Positions 28,231 through 36,603 of a stretch of DNA of 64,000 bases are shown here, one piece after another. Each line of letters opens with the position of its first letter. The stretch's first letter is position 1. The translations under genes and the position numbers were made by a program. The notes below the pieces were generated by a model. The model saw nothing but the letters and a program-made list of their open reading frames with translations, was not told the DNA's origin and did no database searches. Location of the stretch: NCBI GenBank assembly GCA_027669155.1, contig JAQEDR010000010.1, forward strand, positions 1 to 64,000. Direction: 5' to 3'. The DNA is from Peptoniphilaceae bacterium AM52-5BH. GTDB lineage: Bacteria; Bacillota; Clostridia; Tissierellales; Peptoniphilaceae.

Positions 28231-30033
28231 TTATGCCTCTAAAACTTCAACTTCCATATCACTTTTTAATCTAATTCCATCCTTCTTCTTAAAATATTGT
28301 TCTATATCAAACACATTTTTCTTATCATAATCTTCAAGTAATTTATAATTTTTATGCTTAGTTATATCAAACTTATCAGATAAAAATGGTCTCACTCCTC
28401 TTAGTTGATAAATACATTTACCTCCATCCATTACAGTTATCTCATCTTGACTCATTAATTCTTTTCCAGTTTTTTGATAATTTAAACCAAAACTTTTTTG
28501 ATTTGATCTAGTTTCCGACGTATTATATAAATCTATTGTTTCTTTGCCTAAACTTTCAGATAGTTCTTTTAAGGTTGTCCTTTCTTTACCACCTAAAAAT
28601 AATGTGGAATCACAATTTCCTACTATGGTGTCCGCATTATCTTTATAAATTGCTTTTAGTTGAGACTGAGCTTGCAAAATAATGCAAGCTGATATTTCTC
28701 TGCTTCTAATTGTGGCAATTAGCTTTTCAAACTTTGGAATCTGACCTATATTGCTAAACTCATCAAGTAGACATCTTACATGAACTGGCAATCTTCCGCC
28801 ATACTCATCATCTGCCTTATCACATAATAGATTAAATAACTGAGAATACATTATTGATACTACAAAGTTAAAGGTATCATCTGTATCTGATATTATTACA
28901 AATAAAGCAGTTTTTCTATCTCCAATTTTATCAAGCTCTAATTCATCTTCGCTCATTAAGTCCCTTAATTCTTCGATATCAAATGGTGCAAGTCTTGCTC
29001 CACAAGAGATAAGAATAGATTTAGCAGTCTTGCCCGCAGCAAGTTTGTATTTTTTGTATTGTTTTACTGCAAAATGATCTGGCTTTTCTTTTTCTAAAGC
29101 TTCAAACATATAATCAACAGCATTTTTAAAATTTTCATCTTCTTCTCTAACTTCTGATGCATCTATCATAGCTAACAAGGTTGAAAAATTTTGTTCTTCT
29201 TTTGGTGCTTCATAGTAAATATAACCGATGAGGGCAGTATAATAGAGCTTTTCTGCCTTAATCCAAAAATCTTCAGTTGACTTTTCTCCTTCACCTTTTG
29301 TATTTGTAATAATTGTTTGCACCAATTTGAGTATATCTTTTTCACTTCTAATGTAAGCGAATGGATTGTACTTCATAGATTTTTTAAAGTTAATGGTATT
29401 TAAAATTTTTATCTCGTATCCATTTTTTTCTAACATTTTTCCACATTCTAATACTAATGTTCCTTTAGGATCAGTAACTACATAAGACGAATGCATTTGC
29501 ATGAGATTTGGCTTTACGAAAAATCTTGTCTTTCCTGAACCAGAACCACCAATGACAAGCACATTTTTATTTCTTGCATATTTAGGATTCTGAGGGCGAT
29601 TATTCATTGTAAGTCTCTCTGTTTGAGTTAGTAGAATGTTATTTTCAAACTTTTTATCAATATATGGCTCTATATCTTTTTCATTTCCCCATCTTGCAGA
29701 TCCATACTCTTTACCTTCTCTAAATTTTTTTGCTTTTTTCTTCTTTTGTATTAAAACCAATTTAATAATTAATGCTAGTATTAACCCTGCTAATATATTT
29801 CTTATTTTAAATGAAAGAAAATAATTTAAACTATCAATCTGACTAAAGGCTACCATAATTCTATCTAATATATCTCCTCCTTCATAGGAGTTTATATGAC
29901 TAGCTAGTATATTTCCTATATAAAAAAATACGAGATATGGAAGATTTTCTAAAATAAATCTTTTCTTATCTCGTATGTGAAATACATTCTTTATATCTTT
30001 CATTACTTCATTAAGTATTTTCGTCTTGTTCAC
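28231..30033 (-). CDS. virD4: VirD4/TcpA-type coupling protein
   Basis: 600 residues. Two N-terminal transmembrane helices (about 29-45 and 70-92), Walker A VIGGSGSGKTRFFVKPN near 163, Walker B CLLDEFSNIGQIPKFEKLIA near 424, and the conserved IILQAQSQLKAIYKDNADTI segment. This is the coupling protein that recruits the relaxase-DNA complex to the channel and energises transfer; the family is that of Tn1549-type ICEs (CD1115 type). A ribosome site AAGGGAG precedes the ATG. It follows the zinc-ribbon gene by about 40 bp. Confidence 0.96.
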   Translation of the reverse strand: MNKTKILNEVMKDIKNVFHIRDKKRFILENLPYLVFFYIGNILASHINSYEGGDILDRIMVAFSQIDSLNYFLSFKIRNILAGLILALIIKLVLIQKKKKAKKFREGKEYGSARWGNEKDIEPYIDKKFENNILLTQTERLTMNNRPQNPKYARNKNVLVIGGSGSGKTRFFVKPNLMQMHSSYVVTDPKGTLVLECGKMLEKNGYEIKILNTINFKKSMKYNPFAYIRSEKDILKLVQTIITNTKGEGEKSTEDFWIKAEKLYYTALIGYIYYEAPKEEQNFSTLLAMIDASEVREEDENFKNAVDYMFEALEKEKPDHFAVKQYKKYKLAAGKTAKSILISCGARLAPFDIEELRDLMSEDELELDKIGDRKTALFVIISDTDDTFNFVVSIMYSQLFNLLCDKADDEYGGRLPVHVRCLLDEFSNIGQIPKFEKLIATIRSREISACIILQAQSQLKAIYKDNADTIVGNCDSTLFLGGKERTTLKELSESLGKETIDLYNTSETRSNQKSFGLNYQKTGKELMSQDEITVMDGGKCIYQLRGVRPFLSDKFDITKHKNYKLLEDYDKKNVFDIEQYFKKKDGIRLKSDMEVEVLEA

Positions 30034-30073
30034 TCCCTTTCTAAAAAATTAATAACTCTTTTATCAGTTTTGT

Positions 30074-30280
30074 TTATTTTTTATACCTTATTACTGGAAC
30101 TTTTTTTACCTTTTTACCTATTCTTTTTCTTTCCAAAGCAAAAATCATATCTTCACTTCTTTCAAAATATCCTAAATCTTTATGATAACTCATTCCACAT
30201 TTACAATGTAATAAATCTATAAACTGTTGCTTCATTTCCCTTTTACATCTAGGACAAACATTTTTCTTCATTTCATACAC
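30074..30280 (-). CDS. Small zinc-ribbon protein
   Basis: 68 residues from GTG 30280, or 65 from ATG 30271; neither has a strong ribosome site. The pattern CPRCKREM followed by LHCKCGMSYH gives a four-cysteine zinc ribbon at the N-terminus; the C-terminus is basic (ERKRIGKKVKKVPVIRYKK). Between HigA and VirD4, it may be a nucleic-acid-binding accessory factor. I do not recognise the family. Confidence 0.65.
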   Translation of the reverse strand: MYEMKKNVCPRCKREMKQQFIDLLHCKCGMSYHKDLGYFERSEDMIFALERKRIGKKVKKVPVIRYKK

Positions 30281-30287
30281 TTATATG

Positions 30288-30572
30288 TTATATTTTACTT
30301 TCAAAGGTAACTTTCAATTTCTTTCCTAATGCATCTGCAAGTCTATCCAAGGTTTTAATAGAAGGATTAGCATTACCATTTTCTATTTTACTAATATCCC
30401 CTTGGGCAATACCTGTCATATCTGAGAGTTCTCTTTGAGTAAGGTGATTCTCATTTCTTCCATCTATCATAGCCTTTATTATTTGAAATTCCACCTCTAA
30501 ATTATCCCATTCTTTTTTAAATTCGGGGTTTTCCATTTCTTCCTTTAAGGTATCTCTAAAATTTTTACTCAT
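30288..30572 (-). CDS. higA: HigA-type antitoxin, XRE-family HTH
   Basis: 94 residues with a helix-turn-helix at about 38-92: LTQRELSDMTGIAQGDISKIENGNANPSIKTLDRLADALG. The N-terminal ~35 residues (FRDTLKEEMENPEFKKEWDNLE) form the usual antitoxin helix pair. It overlaps higB by 8 bp and is translated second, the order typical of higBA. As the DNA-binding partner it probably represses the operon through the palindrome at 30946-30963. Confidence 0.92.
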   Translation of the reverse strand: MSKNFRDTLKEEMENPEFKKEWDNLEVEFQIIKAMIDGRNENHLTQRELSDMTGIAQGDISKIENGNANPSIKTLDRLADALGKKLKVTFESKI

Positions 30573-30924
30573 TTTTATAACTCCTTCTCTGATAATCTTC
30601 CCTATATTGCTTGGCTAATTTAATTTCTGACCTTGGTGTTTTTTGTGTTTTCTTTATAAATCCATTAGTCAGTATCACTTTGTTTCCTATGACAAAAAAA
30701 TATAAAACTCTTGTTATGTTTTTTCCTAGTTTCACTCTTAACTCAAATATTCCATCTTCTAAATGTTTTGAATATGGCTCTCTAAGTTGATTCCCCTTTA
30801 TTTCTAAGAGTTCTAAGTTTCTAAATACTTTAGCCCTCATTTTTATATCCAAAGATAAGAGGAATTCCTCTACTGGATAGCTTCCATCTTCCTTTTCATA
30901 ATATTCAACTATAAATTGATTCAT
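30565..30924 (-). CDS. higB: HigB/RelE-superfamily toxin (phage Gp49-like, DUF891)
   Basis: 119 residues starting MNQFIVEYYEKEDGSYPVEEF. The segment LREPYSKHLEDGIFELRVKLG followed by RVLYFFVIGNKVILTNGFIKKTQKTP is the signature of Gp49-like HigB toxins, which cleave mRNA on the ribosome. The length is in the family range and the motif residues are intact, so it should be functional. It is the first gene of the pair and has its own promoter, which sits inside the transcript region from pcfB onwards. Confidence 0.92.
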   Translation of the reverse strand: MNQFIVEYYEKEDGSYPVEEFLLSLDIKMRAKVFRNLELLEIKGNQLREPYSKHLEDGIFELRVKLGKNITRVLYFFVIGNKVILTNGFIKKTQKTPRSEIKLAKQYREDYQRRSYKNE

Positions 30925-30945
30925 TCTATCTTTTCACTTTCATTT

Positions 30946-30970
30946 TATAGGATATATCCTATATTGTCAA
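30946..30970 (-). promoter_or_regulatory. higBA promoter with perfect 18-bp palindromic operator
   Basis: On the minus strand the -35 TTGACA (30965-30970) is followed by the perfect palindrome TATAGGATATATCCTATA (30946-30963), whose last bases form the -10 (TATAAA or TAAAAT, depending on spacing). HigA binding here would cover the promoter. The start codon of higB lies 22 bp further on. Confidence 0.85.
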
Positions 30971-30979
30971 TCTTTTCCC

Positions 30980-31471
30980 TTATAAACTTTGCTCTTGATG
31001 TTTATGCTTAACCTTATCCTTATCCGTTGTAGCTTTTACTTTCTCTTTGAAGTTAGCTAATTTTTCTATAACAGATTCTTTTTTCATGGACTTTTCTCGA
31101 GTAAATTTATATACAGTTTTCTTAAAGGCTTGTTCCATTATCTTTTCATCTTTTGCTTGAAAAAATATAATATTATTTCCGCTTTCTAAATCTTTTTTTA
31201 TTGAAAATTTAACTCCATATCTTTTTAATTCTCTTTTTAAAGTCTTTAAATCTATATCATTAAGCTCTAAGGTTTCTACTTTTCCTTTTTTTACCAGATC
31301 TTTTACTTTAACTTTCTTAAATTTACTAATTGCCCCTGTCTTTTCTAAGCTTGCTTTTTGCTTATTTATTTCTAATATTTTTTTCATTAAGTTTATAACT
31401 TGCTTAGCTGTTACTACTCCAGCTTTTTTCATTATGGCAATCGTTCTACTATTTATATCGTCATTTTGCAT
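30980..31471 (-). CDS. PcfB / DUF3801 family conjugation protein
   Basis: 163 residues starting MQNDDINSRTIAIMKKAGVVTAKQVINLMKKIL, which matches the PcfB/DUF3801 family. The core DLKTLKRELKRYGVKFSIKK followed by NIIFFQAKDEKIMEQAFKK is the conserved part, and the C-terminus is basic. PcfB of pCF10 helps recruit the relaxosome to the coupling protein. AGGTGAG precedes the ATG. It lies 14 bp after the dnaC-like gene and before virD4, as in related ICEs. Confidence 0.9.
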   Translation of the reverse strand: MQNDDINSRTIAIMKKAGVVTAKQVINLMKKILEINKQKASLEKTGAISKFKKVKVKDLVKKGKVETLELNDIDLKTLKRELKRYGVKFSIKKDLESGNNIIFFQAKDEKIMEQAFKKTVYKFTREKSMKKESVIEKLANFKEKVKATTDKDKVKHKHQEQSL

Positions 31472-31485
31472 TTACTCACCTACTT

Positions 31486-32343
31486 TCATTTACTTTTTAA
31501 TATTTCATAGGCTAATTTCGACTTTTCTTTCATTTTTTCTATTCTTCTGTTTTCTCCCGTAAATATGATCGGGCTACATATTTCAAGTATTCTTGAGTAA
31601 ATTCTTTTATCTTTTATTGTTTGAGGATTTGTTAAGACTGATATACTTAAATTCGTAGTTATAATCAGAGGTTTACCTACTCTATATCTACTATCGATGA
31701 TATTAAAGATGTGTTCTGCTGCAAAAGCTGTGTCTCTTTCCATTCCAAAGTCATCTATAATAAGCAGTTGCTTATTATTTAGCTTTTCAATATATTTACT
31801 TTTGTCAATTTCAAAGTTTGTCATATCATTTAAAATTACTGAAAAGTTTGTCATCTTAACTTTTATTTCTTTTTCTAAAAGACTATTAGCTATGGAACTT
31901 GCAAGATAAGTTTTTCCACATCCTACATCTCCTGTTAAAATTAAACCTATATTATTTATATATATATCATCAAATTTTTCTACATAATTTCTTGCTACTT
32001 CTTCATATTCGCTGTCTTTATCCATGTTAGCAAAGTTCCAATTTAAAAGTATAGGATCATCAAAGCATTCTTTTTTTAATCTATCAATCTTTAAAAGATG
32101 ATTAATCTTCTGCCTTTCTTCTTCCTGCTGTTTTTGTTTTTCTTGTTTACACTTACATAAAATAGGTACTTTTTTTCTTTTTCCTAAAAAGTCAATTTCT
32201 TTTTCCATTGGACTTTTACAATGTAAGCAATATTTTAGTCCTGTTTTTTGATCTATATAACTTTCATTATTGTCTTTTTTTGAAGAATATATTTTTTCTA
32301 ATGGTTCTATATTGTTTTCTAAAATATCTTTAATTGATTCCAT
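31486..32343 (-). CDS. DnaC/IstB-like AAA+ ATPase (helicase loader)
   Basis: 285 residues from ATG 32343 behind GGAGGTGA; the longer frame from 32385 has no site. A four-cysteine zinc motif (CLHCKSP, then CKCKQE) lies at about 40-70. Walker A GLILTGDVGCGKTYLA is near 133 and Walker B LLIIDDFGMERDT near 190. The arginine-finger region KDKRIYSRILEICSPI follows. DnaC-like loaders with a RepA_N initiator are standard in Tn1549-type ICEs and probably load the host helicase during ICE replication. It follows the initiator gene by 14 bp. Confidence 0.93.
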   Translation of the reverse strand: MESIKDILENNIEPLEKIYSSKKDNNESYIDQKTGLKYCLHCKSPMEKEIDFLGKRKKVPILCKCKQEKQKQQEEERQKINHLLKIDRLKKECFDDPILLNWNFANMDKDSEYEEVARNYVEKFDDIYINNIGLILTGDVGCGKTYLASSIANSLLEKEIKVKMTNFSVILNDMTNFEIDKSKYIEKLNNKQLLIIDDFGMERDTAFAAEHIFNIIDSRYRVGKPLIITTNLSISVLTNPQTIKDKRIYSRILEICSPIIFTGENRRIEKMKEKSKLAYEILKSK

Positions 32344-32357
32344 AGAAATTTCACCTC

Positions 32358-33341
32358 CTATTTCATATTTAAAAATTCTTGCCATATATCTTCATCTCTA
32401 CTATAGTCATATTTTTTATTGTTATTATTACTGCCTTTTATAATTTCCATATTTTTAATATTTTCATCTGCATTATATAAGAGTGTAAGCAAGTAAGCGT
32501 TTATGTTTCTTATATCTTTGGGTGCGTTTTCTTTTAAATATGTCAATACATAATCTATATGTTTATAGTTTAGATTTAGAATCTTTTCTTTTAACTTTTT
32601 ATGATCTATCTTCAGCCCACCTATGTGAATGCTTTTAGAATTATTTAATGCTCTTACCAAAACATTTATAATTACATCTACTTGTTTCTTATCTTCTATC
32701 CTTGATTTTTCAAATATTTCATAAGATATATTATTTTTAATATTTTCTTTTAATTTTGCCTCCTCCAAAATTGTTCCATCTAAATTTTTTTCTTCATCTT
32801 TTAAGAATGCTATGGAGGTGGAATTATTAAAATCAGTATTACTAATATCAGTATTATTAATATTAGTATTATTAGAGTCCTCTTTTAAAACTTCTTGAGA
32901 TTTATTATTGAAACTTCTTGAAGTTTGATTTTTAAACTTCTGCAAGTTTACTTTTGAAACTTCTGTAGCTTTATTGTTTCCTGTGTATATAAAGTTCTTT
33001 ACATAAAGTAGATTTGGCTTGCCAAGTCCCTGTCTCTTTTTTTCTAATAGTCCTATTTCTTCAATTTCTTTCATTATCTTAACGGACTTATTTCTACCCC
33101 AATTTAACACTTCCATAATTTCTTCTATGGTGTAGATGATATATACTTTGTTTGACTCATCTAACCATTTGTTTTTTAGTGACAAACTCATTCTATCTAA
33201 TAAAATTCCATATAAGACTTTAGCTTCTACTGACATATTATTAAAATATTGATTAGTAAATAAAGATTTTGGAATTCTAAAAAATGAATATTGCTCTGCT
33301 TCATTGCCATAATAATACTCAAATTCTACTATTTCTTTCAT
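32358..33341 (-). CDS. RepA_N-type replication initiator
   Basis: 327 residues from ATG 33341 behind AAGGGGGTG; upstream in-frame ATG 33380 lies within the terminator region and is unlikely. The N-terminal domain (about 1-120) reads FFRIPKSLFTNQYFNNMSVE, AKVLYGILLDRMSLSLKN, then a winged helix with NWGRNKSVKIMKEIEEIGLL, which matches RepA_N. The central region is Asn/Thr-rich linker and the C-terminal part (about 215-310) is a second helical domain. Such proteins start replication of plasmids and excised ICEs. It heads the conserved ICE operon. Confidence 0.92.
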   Translation of the reverse strand: MKEIVEFEYYYGNEAEQYSFFRIPKSLFTNQYFNNMSVEAKVLYGILLDRMSLSLKNKWLDESNKVYIIYTIEEIMEVLNWGRNKSVKIMKEIEEIGLLEKKRQGLGKPNLLYVKNFIYTGNNKATEVSKVNLQKFKNQTSRSFNNKSQEVLKEDSNNTNINNTDISNTDFNNSTSIAFLKDEEKNLDGTILEEAKLKENIKNNISYEIFEKSRIEDKKQVDVIINVLVRALNNSKSIHIGGLKIDHKKLKEKILNLNYKHIDYVLTYLKENAPKDIRNINAYLLTLLYNADENIKNMEIIKGSNNNNKKYDYSRDEDIWQEFLNMK

Positions 33342-33370
33342 CTTACACCCCCTTTCTTGGCACAGAAAAA

Positions 33371-33399
33371 GAGACAGCATATCTTAATTTGCTATCTCT
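33371..33399 (-). terminator. Terminator of the two-gene cassette
   Basis: On the minus strand an AGAGATAGC / GCTGTCTCT stem (one mismatch) is followed by TTTTTC. It lies 40 bp after the stop of the 492-residue gene and 30 bp before the repA start, so it separates the cassette from the ICE backbone. Confidence 0.8.
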
Positions 33400-33438
33400 T
33401 TTAAAAAATACTCTATTTAATTCTTAAATTTTTAAGCC

Positions 33439-34917
33439 TTAACATATCAAGTGTAATATTGAATAATCGCTAGATAACTCTATTACAAGAAAAAAGATTA
33501 TTATTAATATAATCCAAATACCAAAATATTTATTCTTATCTTTATCAATTCTGTTCTTTTTATCATCAATTTTGTATTTCTCAAATAGTTGTTCTAATTC
33601 TACTTTTGAGAATATATCTGTATAATATATTTTTAAAAACTCATAAGTATCAAACAACTCTTCTAATCCTTTATCTACACTGCTTTTTGTCAAAATAGCA
33701 TAGAAAATTGAACCAATCCCTATAAGTTCAAAAATTTTAATTCTATCCGAATTAAGTATTGAATTATAAATAGGAACATTTTCTGTAACATTAGTTAGTA
33801 CAACTGTTATCATAAATGCAAAAACAGCAACAATATTTGCCACTATATTAGACAAAAGTTTATTTGCGTATTCTCTAGATTCATAAACTATTTTTATAAT
33901 GGTATTACTTATCTGCGACTTAGCTTCTATAAACTTATCAACGTTAGATTTTAAATACAAATTATAATTGGAGTAAATTAATCTTACTATATCTTCATTT
34001 AAATCAAATAATTTTAAAAACCTACAATGAATTGATATTATATTTCTAGCTATTGTACATTTATCTACATGACTTCCATCATTATATATCCAACTATATA
34101 ATCTATAAAAGTTATCATTTTCATTCAAGTCTAAAATTCTACTTCTATATTCTATATTTCTTTGTCCAGATATGTTACCAACAATATTTTCATTATCAAT
34201 AACTACAGAATTAGAAATAAACGATATAGACAAAATCAATTTTATTCTATCGAATAAACTTTGAAATTTAGCATTTGTGCTAGCATTCACCCAATTAAAA
34301 TCATCAGGAATTAGGTTATAAATTTCCGAATTAATTATAGATGTTATATCTCTATGCTTCTCCATCAGTTTACTTCTATTTATACTATTTTTTAAATTTA
34401 AATTTTTACTATTATCAATAAAATACATAGTTTCTGTATTAAATCCAACTATACTTTCTTGTGTCTCAAAAATTATACTATTTGAAACATTACTCAATAT
34501 ATCTGAAAAAGCATTCATGACTTCATTAACACTAAGCGAGCATATATCTTCGATAAACTTATTTAAATCATATATAGTCATTGTATTTTTAACTATATTC
34601 TTTTTGATTTTGATTTTTAACGTTATTTCTTGATCTACTAAAGTATTATTGATAAATTTATTATATGAACTCTCTACGCTATCACCGTTAAAATTAAATT
34701 CTTCTTCATTTTCATTTTTAAAACTAAACTCTTCATAATCATCTCTTGCATTTTTTAAATCATACAAACATTTTATATCATCAAATTTTAATCTTTCGTT
34801 TGCTTTAAATTTTGCAGTTACCGCTAGTATGCTAACTCTTTCTGATACTTCATATTCGCATATTTCTTTTATTTCTTTTAAAGCTTCTATAAAAATAGTA
34901 GTTAACATACTTAACAT
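33439..34917 (-). CDS. Large membrane-anchored protein of unknown function (492 aa)
   Basis: Second gene of a two-gene cassette. The first ~340 residues are soluble, Asn/Ile/Ser-rich and without a motif I recognise. The C-terminal part has two adjacent transmembrane helices (about 352-377 and 392-415) and a third near the end (about 468-488, FGIWIILIIIFFLVIELSS), with a Lys/Asp-rich loop DKKNRIDKDKNK between. GGAGG precedes two possible starts (ATG 34917 spacing 3, ATG 34908 spacing 11). It lies 12 bp after the partner gene. A soluble sensor domain tethered to the membrane plus a cytosolic partner is a common defence-system design, but function here is unknown. Confidence 0.7.
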   Translation of the reverse strand: MLSMLTTIFIEALKEIKEICEYEVSERVSILAVTAKFKANERLKFDDIKCLYDLKNARDDYEEFSFKNENEEEFNFNGDSVESSYNKFINNTLVDQEITLKIKIKKNIVKNTMTIYDLNKFIEDICSLSVNEVMNAFSDILSNVSNSIIFETQESIVGFNTETMYFIDNSKNLNLKNSINRSKLMEKHRDITSIINSEIYNLIPDDFNWVNASTNAKFQSLFDRIKLILSISFISNSVVIDNENIVGNISGQRNIEYRSRILDLNENDNFYRLYSWIYNDGSHVDKCTIARNIISIHCRFLKLFDLNEDIVRLIYSNYNLYLKSNVDKFIEAKSQISNTIIKIVYESREYANKLLSNIVANIVAVFAFMITVVLTNVTENVPIYNSILNSDRIKIFELIGIGSIFYAILTKSSVDKGLEELFDTYEFLKIYYTDIFSKVELEQLFEKYKIDDKKNRIDKDKNKYFGIWIILIIIFFLVIELSSDYSILHLIC

Positions 34918-34929
34918 TACCTCCTTACT

Positions 34930-35940
34930 TTAATTATTAAATATATTAATCAACCTTTCATTATCTGTTTCAATTTTTACGTATAATCTTCCATCAGATT
35001 CTCGTTGCATACTTATTTTATTAGGATCAATATGACCCTTTATCTTCAGTTCTATATTGTCACTTACCTTAAATATCCTTTCCGAAGCTTTTTTTAAACT
35101 TTCTGGTATTGAGTTAAATTGATTATCAAAATTATGAGTTTTGGGGAGTTCCAGAAGAGAATCTTTTAATTTATTTATATCAATATTATTATTATCAGTT
35201 TTATATCCTGTGACTAGATTTTTAACCATTTCAGGATAATCTACTAATGTTTCTTTTCTTAATTCTCCTACTAAAGAATTCTTTAATATAAAGTAGTCTC
35301 CTTCTGAATACTTCTTTACTTCTCTTCTCAAAAGAGCATCTACTGATTTAAAAGCACTTATTGTATTAATTTCATCATTTCTAACTTCATCTAGTTCTAA
35401 AAAACTATCAGTCCAATACTTTGCTTTATTATTAAGAAATATTTTTGACTCTATTGAACCTACATCTTCATTAATTGACTCAAAGATACATGTTTTCCAT
35501 ATTTTTTGTTTATCTCTTGAAAATCCACTTTTAAAGCTATAATCTATATCATCAACAAATTTCTCATGTTCAACTTTTGCAATAACATACATATAATTAT
35601 CTGTATCATCTAATACAACAGCCTGGATTAAACTACCTTTTTGTATATCTACTCCCATGTTTGAAATTTTTTCTTGCACTTTTATTTCTTCTTTTAATAA
35701 TCTACGAGAAATATTCTTGTTTAGATTGCCAAACTCATCTTGATTACTGACAATTCCCAATATAGAACTTACTACTTCTGTATTTAGCGATCTACTTTTA
35801 TACTTTCTTGTTGATTCATTCAACTTAAAATAATTTATCAGCTCTTCAATATAAGCATTAAAGTTCTCGCCTATATCTCGATCTTCAATTTCTCTTTTAT
35901 CATAATTGATAATATTTACGGATTTCTTGACAATCTCCAT
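34930..35940 (-). CDS. Unrecognised cytosolic protein, first gene of ICE-end cassette
   Basis: 336 residues from ATG 35940 behind GGAGG; the in-frame ATG 35964 lies inside the upstream inverted repeat and is less likely. There is no signal peptide or membrane helix. The middle (about 95-170: LIQAVVLDDTDNYMYVIAKV, then KIWKTCIFES) followed by a helical region (about 190-235) weakly recalls NdpA/YejK-type nucleoid-associated proteins and, less clearly, KwaB of the Kiwa defence system. I cannot establish either. The last ~60 residues are beta-rich (IELKIKGHIDPNKI). Co-transcribed with the membrane protein gene and followed by its terminator. Confidence 0.65.
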   Translation of the reverse strand: MEIVKKSVNIINYDKREIEDRDIGENFNAYIEELINYFKLNESTRKYKSRSLNTEVVSSILGIVSNQDEFGNLNKNISRRLLKEEIKVQEKISNMGVDIQKGSLIQAVVLDDTDNYMYVIAKVEHEKFVDDIDYSFKSGFSRDKQKIWKTCIFESINEDVGSIESKIFLNNKAKYWTDSFLELDEVRNDEINTISAFKSVDALLRREVKKYSEGDYFILKNSLVGELRKETLVDYPEMVKNLVTGYKTDNNNIDINKLKDSLLELPKTHNFDNQFNSIPESLKKASERIFKVSDNIELKIKGHIDPNKISMQRESDGRLYVKIETDNERLINIFNN

Positions 35941-35952
35941 TCCTATACCCTC

Positions 35953-35997
35953 CACTCTAATCATGTTATTATTTATAATTATATCATGATTAGAGTG
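35953..35997 (-). promoter_or_regulatory. Operator-like 13-bp inverted repeat around a -10 box
   Basis: A perfect inverted repeat CACTCTAATCATG / CATGATTAGAGTG with a 19-bp AT-only spacer. On the minus strand the spacer contains TATAAT. The repeat ends 2 bp before the ribosome site of the 336-residue gene. Binding of a repressor to both arms would cover the promoter. No regulator gene is adjacent, so autoregulation by the first gene product or control by an ICE regulator is possible. Confidence 0.75.
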
Positions 35998-36099
35998 TTA
36001 TAAGCTATAAATAAAATATACTAAAAAATTTCAACCTATTAAAAATGGAATACTAATATAATCTGAAAATTCAATGCTTTGTGGAAGCTCTAATTTTCA

Positions 36100-36603
36100 C
36101 TAATTTATTGTATCTGTCATCATTATACTATCCGCCCCAGATCCAGTTGGCCCTGTAAAAATAATCATTCCGGATCTTTTCTTTAGGACTTGGTCGATTT
36201 TTCCTATAGAGTCTTCGGTAAATCCCAAGAGCCTACTTGTCTTCTTAAACTCATCTATTGATAGGATTCTTAGGACTATCTTTTCGCCATTTACTGTATT
36301 TAGGCTCGATACCCTGAAGTCTATTCCTTGAAATTCTTTTAGTCTTAGGTTGGCGTCTTGGGGACGTCTTTTCTCTGAGATGTCCATCTTTGCCATTAGC
36401 TTGATCTTGCTTACTAGCTTTTCGTATTGGGAAAGATTAATCCTCATATATTCCCTAAGATCTCCATCTACCCTAAGTCTTATTTTTGAATAATCGCTGA
36501 AGGCTTCGATATGGATGTCGCTTGCCCTAAGTTTAATAGCATCTTTTATTAGATTTTTGATAAATTTATCTATATTTACTCCAAGAGCTCTTCCATCAGT
36601 CAT
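36100..36603 (-). pseudogene. comGA/pilB-like ATPase, truncated by the ICE at Walker A
   Basis: 167 residues. Residues about 10-150 match GspE/PilB/ComGA-type secretion ATPases: LIKDAIKLRASDIHIEAF, RIRVDGDL-like RLRVDGDLREY, RRPQDANL, RVSSLNTVNGEKIVLRIL, then MIIFTGPTGSG. Lys and Thr of Walker A (GKTT) are replaced by ADSIMMTDTIN and a stop, which is ICE sequence. The nucleotide-binding core, Walker B and zinc motif are missing, so no active ATPase can be made. Without the large N-terminal domain of GspE, it looks most like ComGA. Its ATG overlaps the comM stop (TAATG), so both were one operon. The rest should lie at the other ICE junction. Confidence 0.88.

Larger units (their letters stand above)
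1..36135 (-). mobile_element. Tn1549/CTn-type integrative conjugative element, right-hand part
   Basis: All ICE genes read right to left. The order RepA_N initiator, DnaC-like ATPase, PcfB, VirD4, Maff2 pilin, VirB6, PrgI, VirB4, NlpC/P60, DUF4315, DUF4366, TopB, methylase-SNF2 helicase is the conserved conjugation backbone of Tn1549/CTn-type elements (known family order). The right end is placed at 36135/36136 because the comGA/pilB-like reading frame loses homology right after the second glycine of Walker A (GPTGSG, then A instead of K). The left end, relaxase and integrase are outside the window. The ICE is visibly more AT-rich than the chromosomal genes to its right. Exact ends and coupling sequences cannot be fixed without the other junction. 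Confidence 0.85.

Noticed and set aside
1..36135. Relaxase and integrase of the ICE
   Set aside because: No frame with HUH/MobA or tyrosine/serine recombinase motifs is present in the window; they are expected left of position 1.
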